A stretch of DNA of 5,122 nt from Bacteroidia bacterium (GTDB lineage: Bacteria > Bacteroidota > Bacteroidia > NS11-12g > UBA9320): the NCBI GenBank assembly GCA_013042025.1, contig JABDQY010000135.1, positions 1 to 5,122 on the forward strand, written 5' to 3'. Below the pieces are notes generated by a model. That model was not told the origin of the DNA. It did not search any database and saw only the letters and a list, made by a program, of their open reading frames with translations. Shown piece by piece: positions 1 to 5,122 of this stretch. Made by a program: the position numbers and the translations under genes. Position 1 is the first letter of the stretch; the number at the start of each line of letters is the position of its first letter.

Positions 1-868
1 TAACTGCTTGTCTGTAAATCTTATCTTGAGCATCACCTGATACAAACACACCAGGAATATTTGTTTTGGTACTATCTGGTTTGGTTATTAGATAACCTGC
101 ATCATCCATTTCTAGATAATCTTTGAATATGTCAGTATTTGGCTTGTGACCAATTGCAACGAAAAATCCTGTAATAGGTATTACTTCTTTTTCTCCAGTT
201 AAATTATTCACTACTCGCACACCTTCAACAGCCATATCTCCCATAACTTCGTCTGTCTCAGTATTGTATAGTATTTTAACATTTGGTAAGCTATTAACAC
301 GATGTTGCATTGCCTTAGATGCTCTCATTTCATCTCGTCTAACCAACATATATACTTGTTTACAAATTTTAGCTAAATAGCTAGCTTCTTCTGCTGCGGT
401 GTCACCTGCACCAACTATTGCCACATCCTGACCTCTGTAGAAGAATCCGTCACATACTGCACACGCACTAACTCCACTTCCGTTTAAGCGTTGTTCTGAA
501 GGTATACCCAACCATTTTGCACTAGCTCCGGTACTTATAATTACTGTTTCTGCTTCTATTTCCGTTTTACCATCTACAGTTACCGTGTGATTACCACCGT
601 TCTTATCAAAGTTTACAGAAGTAACCATTCCAAATCGTACATCAGCACCCAATCTTACAGCTTGTTTCTTGAAATTGTCCATCATTTCTGGTCCCATAAT
701 TCCATCAGGATAACCTGGATAATTTTCTACGTCCGTTGTAATAGTTAATTGACCACCTGGTTGCAATCCTTCATAAACAACTGGTTTCATGTCTGCTCTA
801 GCTGCATAAATTGCTGCGGTATACCCTGCTGGTCCCGAGCCAATGATTAAACATTCTACTTTTTCCAT
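1..868 (-). CDS. trxB: Thioredoxin-disulfide reductase (TrxB), 3' end cut by window edge
   Basis: This flavoenzyme passes electrons from NADPH through FAD and a redox-active disulfide to oxidised thioredoxin in the cytoplasm. The visible 289 codons show the family landmarks in order: an N-terminal FAD-binding GSGPAG (residues 10-15) after a beta strand, the flavin-contacting PGGQL (37-41) and ENYPG (48-52), the catalytic pair C136-A-V-C139 followed by DG, a second nucleotide-binding GAGDTAAEEA (153-162), and the basic VRRDEMR (176-182), whose arginines fit recognition of the NADPH 2'-phosphate. Near the cut end is the FAD-binding GDAQDKIYRQA (278-288). Family members are about 310-320 residues, so only some 25-30 C-terminal residues lie outside the window. 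The ATG at 866-868 sits directly before the canonical E-C-L-I-I-G-S-G start, with an A-rich upstream stretch and no Shine-Dalgarno, as usual in Bacteroidota. The gene is divergent from the next one. No fused C-terminal thioredoxin domain can be assessed because the end is missing. Confidence 0.97.
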   Translation of the reverse strand, partial: MEKVECLIIGSGPAGYTAAIYAARADMKPVVYEGLQPGGQLTITTDVENYPGYPDGIMGPEMMDNFKKQAVRLGADVRFGMVTSVNFDKNGGNHTVTVDGKTEIEAETVIISTGASAKWLGIPSEQRLNGSGVSACAVCDGFFYRGQDVAIVGAGDTAAEEASYLAKICKQVYMLVRRDEMRASKAMQHRVNSLPNVKILYNTETDEVMGDMAVEGVRVVNNLTGEKEVIPITGFFVAIGHKPNTDIFKDYLEMDDAGYLITKPDSTKTNIPGVFVSGDAQDKIYRQAV

Positions 869-903
869 TTCTTAATTGTACGTTCTTAGTGTAAAATTGA
901 ACG

Positions 904-912
904 GCAAAGTAA
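904..912 (-). promoter_or_regulatory. Candidate -7 element of the trxB promoter
   Basis: Read on the minus strand this is TTACTTTGC, matching five of the six fixed positions of the Bacteroidota -7 consensus TAnnTTTG. It lies 35 bases upstream of the trxB ATG, which would give a leader of roughly 25-30 bases. No TTG -33 element is seen 17-23 bases further upstream, so the assignment rests on the -7 match and its position only. Confidence 0.45.
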
Positions 913-1095
913 ATACAAACTGACACCCATTTCTATAGAGTTTAAGAATTGGTGTATAAGTTGTAGTGATGAATGAATTTAGAGCTGCAAAAAGTGAAAT
1001 TACAAGTGGAACCGCAGGAATCAATTTGTATAACGGGAGCACTACTATTATCAAAGTTTTGACTTGTTTTTGAGTGCATTTAGGTCCTTGAAATC

Positions 1096-1107
1096 ATCAA
1101 TATTGAT
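1096..1107. promoter_or_regulatory. 12-bp perfect palindrome, possible operator
   Basis: ATCAATATTGAT is a perfect inverted repeat with no spacer. It covers the TTG (1103-1105) that serves as the -33 element of the promoter for the gene starting at 1159. A homodimeric regulator binding here would compete with RNA polymerase. The symmetry and overlap are seen directly; the operator role is inference, and short AT-rich palindromes do arise by chance. Confidence 0.3.
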
Positions 1108-1134
1108 ACTCCAAAAACCAATTTCCTATATTTG
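1103..1134 (+). promoter_or_regulatory. Bacteroidota-type promoter (TTG, 21-bp spacer, TAnnTTTG)
   Basis: TTG at 1103-1105 and TATATTTG at 1127-1134, 21 bases apart, match the Bacteroidota primary sigma factor consensus (TTG / TAnnTTTG, spacer near 19), with a perfect -7 box. Transcription would start a few bases past 1134, giving a leader of about 20 bases before the ATG at 1159. The TTG inside the -7 box (1132-1134) is in frame with the downstream gene but would lie upstream of the transcript start, which argues against its use as a start codon. Confidence 0.65.
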
Positions 1135-1158
1135 ACTACAAACCAACCCCTACCCAAT

Positions 1159-2769
1159 ATGAAATTAATACTAACATTTCTATTACTTTTTTCAACCTTG
1201 ATTTCATCTGCTCAATCCGATGAAGAAGATAAATATTTAGAACAGGATAAGGAGAAACATCATTATCTTACTACCAATGGTCGAGTATCATTGGATAGCA
1301 CGTTTGAAATTTCAAACTTACAAACGGACACACTGGAAAGGGATTCAACGCTAAGCCTTGAGGATAAAGGTCATAGGGTTTTAGCCAACGCAGAAATTTC
1401 TAATATTGAAATTTCGTTAAATAGCATCGGACGTATTGTGCTATATGCTGCATTAGTAGATTACCCTGAAGCAGATGGCCTTGCAGATAGTAGAATCGAA
1501 ATTGTTTCTTACAAGAATAACCAGGTGTACAAGAAATATCTACCTAAGAAAAAATACAATGGCACATTTTACGAAGACATTTATATTGGATATGAAAAAG
1601 CAGGGATTAATAAAGTTACTATTGAATTTCAAAGTGAAACAACGAAACGATTTGTTATTGGCAAACTAAAGGTTATACCATTAAGTAAAATAGGGATTGA
1701 TACTTTAACAAAACGTGAAAATCGAGAGATTCAAATTAAAGACTTAAGTCAAAATATTGATGAAGCAGCTAAACTAATTAAGGTCAATTATCTAGACCAA
1801 ATAAAGCATATTGATTTGCTATACTATAACCTTACAAAGGTTATTGACGGTAACGATATAGAGAACTTGTCGGCTAAGAAAGCTTCTTCGTTAAATGTTA
1901 TGATTGACAAAGAATTTATTTCTGTATATGAGGAAAGTATTAAATCTAATGTAAGTGCAAACAGTCAATCTAAGTTAGAAAATATTAAGAACAGCCTTAA
2001 TCTGAAACAGATGGTTACTTCAGCTGATCAACTAATAACGGGAGGAAGATTTTCAGCGTTAATAAATTTTATGGATGGTCTTTATGACAAAGAATTTGTT
2101 CATAAGGATTATGAACTTCCATTGGTAAATATTAATGGAGAAATGTTTTCTCAGCAGGTTAATGTTAGGAATAAAACCAGAAAACTAACCCCAATTGTAA
2201 GTACAGTAATAAAAAAAGAGTATGCCGATGCTGTAAGTACAAATGTTGATTTTAAAAAGTGCATAACCCAACTTATAGCATATCAGCAAGAGGATTTTGA
2301 ACAAAGTGAAAAGCTAACAGCCTATGTGTTTGAATTGAAGGGAATTAGAAAAGAACTCGAGCAATTTACGATAAATACGTTTGGTGAATATATTAAAGAT
2401 ACATCTCAAATATTTGTGAATTATAAAATGGATGACGCCTTACTAAAGGATGATGTTAGATTGAATTTTAATGTGGATACCATGTCGTCATTAAATAAAC
2501 TAACAGCCAGAAATAATGCGGATAAGGCAATTGATCAGTTAAATGCACTAAGCAAAAAATACTTGAGTGCAATGACCAAAATAAAAGATCAATACGACCT
2601 TATTTATGAAAATACTCCAATGGAAAGAAGAGAAAGTTTTAACGAGTTAAAACCATTGTCAAGTCTTGCCTTGAAATGGTATAAAAACCAAACAGAAATT
2701 AAAGACACGTACAATGCTGGGTTAAAAAAGAAATTAAAAGTGGCATTGGGAAATGAAAATCTGAAGTAA
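1159..2769 (+). CDS. Secreted protein of unknown function (beta-rich domain plus long helical region)
   Basis: I do not recognise this 536-residue protein. Residues 1-18 form a type I signal peptide: K2, a hydrophobic core (LILTFLLLF), then S-S-A before Q19, a cleavage site typical of Bacteroidota. There is no lipobox cysteine. The mature protein begins with an acidic, low-complexity stretch (about 20-70). Residues about 72-175 alternate hydrophobic and polar residues with many I/V/Y/F strands, suggesting a compact beta domain. From about 180 to the end it is Lys/Glu/Asn/Leu-rich and probably mostly alpha-helical, with one cysteine (near 368) and no membrane segment after the signal. The C-terminus (GNENLK) does not resemble a type IX sorting domain, so a periplasmic or outer-membrane-associated location is likely. 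The ATG at 1159 is chosen because it starts the signal peptide exactly; the in-frame TTG at 1132 falls inside the promoter. A cell-envelope role is inferred from export only. That the frame is a real gene is near certain; its function is not known. Confidence 0.9.
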   Translation: MKLILTFLLLFSTLISSAQSDEEDKYLEQDKEKHHYLTTNGRVSLDSTFEISNLQTDTLERDSTLSLEDKGHRVLANAEISNIEISLNSIGRIVLYAALVDYPEADGLADSRIEIVSYKNNQVYKKYLPKKKYNGTFYEDIYIGYEKAGINKVTIEFQSETTKRFVIGKLKVIPLSKIGIDTLTKRENREIQIKDLSQNIDEAAKLIKVNYLDQIKHIDLLYYNLTKVIDGNDIENLSAKKASSLNVMIDKEFISVYEESIKSNVSANSQSKLENIKNSLNLKQMVTSADQLITGGRFSALINFMDGLYDKEFVHKDYELPLVNINGEMFSQQVNVRNKTRKLTPIVSTVIKKEYADAVSTNVDFKKCITQLIAYQQEDFEQSEKLTAYVFELKGIRKELEQFTINTFGEYIKDTSQIFVNYKMDDALLKDDVRLNFNVDTMSSLNKLTARNNADKAIDQLNALSKKYLSAMTKIKDQYDLIYENTPMERRESFNELKPLSSLALKWYKNQTEIKDTYNAGLKKKLKVALGNENLK

Positions 2770-3029
2770 AAGTTACTCGACCAAGAATTTAGGAGTATAC
2801 TGTATTCTTGGAAACAATAGGAAGAAGAATTTACTAAGAACTTTGTGATTTTCTACTGCGAGAACATAACAACCTCGTCAAGAATCCTTATATAGAACCT
2901 ATGAGTTTCATTTTTTTAGAGTTTTAATTCATATACTAAATCTATAAAATCATTCAAATCAGGCTAAGAACTAGTATTTACATGAAATTTATAGCATATT
3001 TACAAGTCCTAACTAATCATTCTAAATAA
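2770..3029. other. Intergenic spacer before the repeat-protein gene
   Basis: This AT-rich 260-bp spacer contains a hairpin just after the upstream stop and a seven-T run near 2911-2917 with no convincing stem before it. No good TTG/TAnnTTTG promoter was found. The best -7 partial match, GAACTTTG at 2838-2845, has no properly spaced -33. A 15-codon ATG frame (2982-3029) stops directly against the next start codon. Confidence 0.6.
2781..2811 (+). terminator. Stem-loop after the secreted-protein gene, possible transcript end
   Basis: CCAAGAAT (2781-2788) and ATTCTTGG (2804-2811) form a perfect 8-bp stem around a 15-base loop, beginning 12 bases after the stop codon. The loop itself contains an 8-bp palindrome, AGTATACT (2794-2801). 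No T-run follows the stem, so this is not a classical intrinsic terminator. It may mark or protect the 3' end of the mRNA. Confidence 0.35.
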
Positions 3030-5122
3030 ATGAGAAGACAAATCCCCCTATTATTAGGAGCGTTATTAGTATGCTCTGTTCCCAAGCTCTTTGCCGCTGA
3101 CTACTATTGGATTGGTGGGTCAGGAAACTGGTCAGATATCAATCACTGGGCTACTTCCAGTGGAGGAAGTACTGTACACGCTGCTGTACCAGGACCATCG
3201 GACAATGTCTATTTTGACGCCAATTCATTTACGGCAGCCAATCAATCGGTCAATTTAAACACCACCATATCTTTTAAGGATATGGATTGGACAGGTACTA
3301 CTAACTCTCCAACCATTTCTGGTTTGCAAGACCTGAATATCTATGGTAGTCTGACACTAATAGCAAGCATGGATTTTGGTCCGGATGATGATATTAATTT
3401 TTTAGGTACAGGAACGCATGATGTCAATTTTGCAGGGCAAACCACCAACCGACCAATATACTTCAACGGTACAGGAACATTCAACCTTCAAGACAGTTTG
3501 GTAGCTAGCAATACCCTCTATTTGAGACAGGGAACACTCAATACCAACAACCACAAAGTGGTTTGTAGAGCCTTTAATTCTGGAGGGTCGGCCAATTTTA
3601 CCTTAAACCTCGGAGAATCTGTGCTGGAAGTTACATTGAATGCTTCAGGAAATTCTTTCTACCAGCAAAACTCCAACTTTTCTTGCAACGGAGATAGTGC
3701 AACACTTTATCTTTCTGGAAATACCTGCAACGCAGTTTCCAATGTGCCAATCAACTTTAGCACGATTAAAGTATACCGAGCCTCTACCATCAATTTTGTT
3801 GATGGTAGTGTGATTGATACGATCTACAATGAAATTGATGGTTATATAAATTTGTCTCAAGCCTATATTATCCAATCTATAGATCTTTACGGTAATCTTA
3901 ATATCTATGATAAAGACACTATAGGCAGACTGGACATTGATGGAGATTTGACAGTATATTCAGGGCAAAACATTGTTGTTGATTCCCTAATATTAAGAAA
4001 TTCTGACGGTAGCAATACTCATAGGTTTAACCAAACAGGTTCATTCATTGTCAATGACTCAATTTGGATAGAAGAGGCAACATGCTTGTATCCTACCACG
4101 ATTAAATCATATTCTACCTCTAGCCAGGCAAATATTTCTTTACCATCAGGTACTGTGTCTTTCAATTATGTGATTCTAGAAGACATGAACTTCACAGGTG
4201 GAGCTTCTTTTACTGCAAACAACGTTATCAGCGAAGATGGCAACAACAGTGGTATTACCATCAATACAAAGGCTAGTCAAGATTTGTACTGGGTTGGCGG
4301 AACAGGCAACTGGACCGATCCTACACATTGGGCCACAAGCTCAGGAGGTGTGGGTCAGTCAGTTGATGGCTGCTACCCCAGAGAAGGGGATAATGTTTAT
4401 TTTGATGTGAACAGTTTCAGTGCCGCTAGCCAAACCGTAACTCTTGATGCCAATGCCTATTGTAAGGATATGGATTGGACTGGTGCTACAAATACACCAA
4501 CATTTGCTTCTAGTGGAAGAACACTATATATCTATGGTTCATTGAATGCCATTTCTGCTATGAACTGGAACCACAATTACGTTACAGAATTTATGGGGAC
4601 AGGAACACATACAATTGACATGGATGGAGTTGTTACAGATATGGATATAAGGTTCCGACACACAGGAACTTATAGCTTATCGGACAGCCTCAGAAACAAC
4701 GATTACATAAAATTCTACAGCGGTACCTTTAATTCGAACAATCACAGAATCAGATGTTATATAATGGCATCATATAATTCCATTGAGATGCATTTGAACT
4801 TTGGAACATCAGAAGTTGAATTATATAACTCCAGCTCTATCAACTCCAACTCTTATGCCATGGCCTTCTTCAATAGCAATGGCAACACAACCTACGATCT
4901 GGATCAGACTGACTTTTTGTTGACTGGGGGCAATAACTATGTTCAGTTCAGAATTGACCAAGCTGTGGACATAGCTCACGTCACAATTGATCCCAAAAAT
5001 GCGACGATTAATTGTGCCGACAATTCATCAATAGACACCGTTCTTGTAACGGACTCGACTGGAACCCTGTCTTTGTACCAGTCAGTTAATTACGGATTGG
5101 TACACGCCATGGGTTCGCTTAC
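3030..5122 (+). CDS. Large exported modular repeat protein (adhesin-like), 3' end beyond window
   Basis: The visible 697 residues begin with a signal peptide (R2-R3, hydrophobic core 5-17, cleavage likely after A22 or A23). The start is fixed by an in-frame TAA immediately before the ATG. The mature chain opens at D24 with the first of two homologous modules. Each starts with Y-W-[IV]-G-G-x-G-N-W-x-D-x-x-H-W-A-T-S-S-G-G and continues through DNVYFD, KDMDWTG and GTGTH blocks. The rest is Asn/Ser/Thr/Gly-rich with short alternating strands, which suggests a beta-solenoid or stacked beta architecture. Similar W-x-G-G-x-G-x-W openers are known from bacterial surface and autotransporter-like proteins. 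Bacteroidota proteins of this look usually end in a gliding-motility or type IX secretion C-terminal signal, but that end is not in the window. A surface-exposed or released adhesive role is therefore inferred. No catalytic motif was seen. C15 does not fit a lipobox because V14 precedes it. Confidence 0.9.
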   Translation, partial: MRRQIPLLLGALLVCSVPKLFAADYYWIGGSGNWSDINHWATSSGGSTVHAAVPGPSDNVYFDANSFTAANQSVNLNTTISFKDMDWTGTTNSPTISGLQDLNIYGSLTLIASMDFGPDDDINFLGTGTHDVNFAGQTTNRPIYFNGTGTFNLQDSLVASNTLYLRQGTLNTNNHKVVCRAFNSGGSANFTLNLGESVLEVTLNASGNSFYQQNSNFSCNGDSATLYLSGNTCNAVSNVPINFSTIKVYRASTINFVDGSVIDTIYNEIDGYINLSQAYIIQSIDLYGNLNIYDKDTIGRLDIDGDLTVYSGQNIVVDSLILRNSDGSNTHRFNQTGSFIVNDSIWIEEATCLYPTTIKSYSTSSQANISLPSGTVSFNYVILEDMNFTGGASFTANNVISEDGNNSGITINTKASQDLYWVGGTGNWTDPTHWATSSGGVGQSVDGCYPREGDNVYFDVNSFSAASQTVTLDANAYCKDMDWTGATNTPTFASSGRTLYIYGSLNAISAMNWNHNYVTEFMGTGTHTIDMDGVVTDMDIRFRHTGTYSLSDSLRNNDYIKFYSGTFNSNNHRIRCYIMASYNSIEMHLNFGTSEVELYNSSSINSNSYAMAFFNSNGNTTYDLDQTDFLLTGGNNYVQFRIDQAVDIAHVTIDPKNATINCADNSSIDTVLVTDSTGTLSLYQSVNYGLVHAMGSL
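3099..4280 (+). repeat. Protein module 1 (residues 24-417), complete
   Basis: This coding repeat unit of about 394 residues starts with the W27-I-G-G-S-G-N-W34 opener. Landmarks are HWATSSGG (39-46), DNVYFDANSF, KDMDWTG (83-89), GTGTH (126-130) and a LQDSL...NTNNHKV block near 153-180. It ends with a GNNSGITI linker just before the next opener. The boundaries are set from one opener to the next. Confidence 0.85.
4281..5122 (+). repeat. Protein module 2 (residues 418-697), truncated by window edge
   Basis: This second copy opens with W421-V-G-G-T-G-N-W428 and repeats the module 1 landmarks in the same order: HWATSSGG (433-440), DNVYFDVNSF, KDMDWTG (479-485), GTGTH (523-527) and an LSDSL...NSNNHRI block. 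Spacing differs by only a few residues, the clearest indel being two extra residues in the loop after the opener. The copies have diverged at DNA level; the longest identical stretch noticed is 17 bp over KDMDW (3276-3292 and 4464-4480). About 110 residues of the unit would lie past the window if it equals module 1 in length. Confidence 0.85.

Larger units (their letters stand above)
869..1158. other. Divergent intergenic region between trxB and the secreted-protein gene
   Basis: This 290-bp stretch separates two divergent start codons. It holds a candidate -7 element for trxB on the minus strand, a fuller promoter for the plus-strand gene, and a 12-bp palindrome over that promoter's -33 box. 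The middle part (about 915-1090) contains only short open frames in both directions, none with a convincing start or recognisable product. No tRNA, riboswitch or repeat was recognised. Confidence 0.7.

Noticed and set aside
872..1054. 60-codon minus-strand frame with a hydrophobic N-terminus, ending just upstream of trxB
   Set aside because: It starts only at TTG, has no ribosome-binding or promoter context, and contains the likely trxB -7 element. Its product shows no recognisable family. The hydrophobic stretch alone is not enough to call a gene.
969..1073. 34-codon plus-strand ATG frame in the divergent intergenic region
   Set aside because: It is short, has no promoter fit and no recognisable product, and is compatible with chance in AT-rich DNA.
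1475..1669. 64-codon plus-strand frame
   Set aside because: It lies wholly inside the secreted-protein gene in another frame and has no independent support.
2895..2918. T-run after 2910 as a possible intrinsic terminator
   Set aside because: No stable inverted repeat was found immediately before the T-run on either strand.
3072..3076. C15 of the repeat protein as a lipoprotein cysteine
   Set aside because: The residues before it (L-L-V) do not fit a lipobox, which needs a small residue just before the cysteine; a type I signal peptide with an A-A cleavage site fits better.
3645..3875. 76-codon minus-strand frame
   Set aside because: It is antisense to module 1 of the repeat protein, whose frame is continuous and conserved with module 2; it is a shadow.
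4198..4410. 70-codon plus-strand frame
   Set aside because: It is an out-of-frame reading of the repeat-protein gene across the module junction; the motif-bearing frame is the real one.

Overview
The window looks like chromosomal DNA of a member of the Bacteroidota, probably a Cytophagales/Flavobacteriales-type organism. The evidence is a Bacteroidota-style promoter (TTG plus TAnnTTTG) in front of the central gene, start codons without Shine-Dalgarno sequences, an AT-rich composition, a thioredoxin reductase with the CAVCDG active site, and a large secreted protein built from W-x-G-G-x-G-N-W modules. The genus cannot be fixed from this sequence alone.

Layout: (1) 1-868, minus strand: a thioredoxin-disulfide reductase (trxB) that lacks only its C-terminal tail, cut by the window edge. 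(2) 869-1158: a divergent intergenic region with a candidate trxB -7 element, a good promoter for the next gene, and a 12-bp perfect palindrome over that promoter's -33 element. (3) 1159-2769, plus strand: a 536-residue secreted protein of unknown function, with a signal peptide, a probable beta-rich domain and a long helical part. (4) 2770-3029: a spacer with one 8-bp-stem hairpin just after the stop codon and no convincing promoter. (5) 3030-5122, plus strand: the first 697 residues of a large exported repeat protein. It has a signal peptide, one complete module of about 394 residues and the first 280 residues of a second, diverged copy; it runs off the window.

There is no evidence that the three genes form one pathway. 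trxB is a cytoplasmic housekeeping redox gene read away from the other two. The two plus-strand genes both encode exported proteins but are separated by 260 bp and a possible transcript end, so joint expression is not shown. I found no RNA gene, CRISPR array, insertion sequence or known defence system. The parts most worth a second look are the tandem giant modules of the exported protein, the unrecognised secreted protein, and the palindrome in the divergent promoter region.
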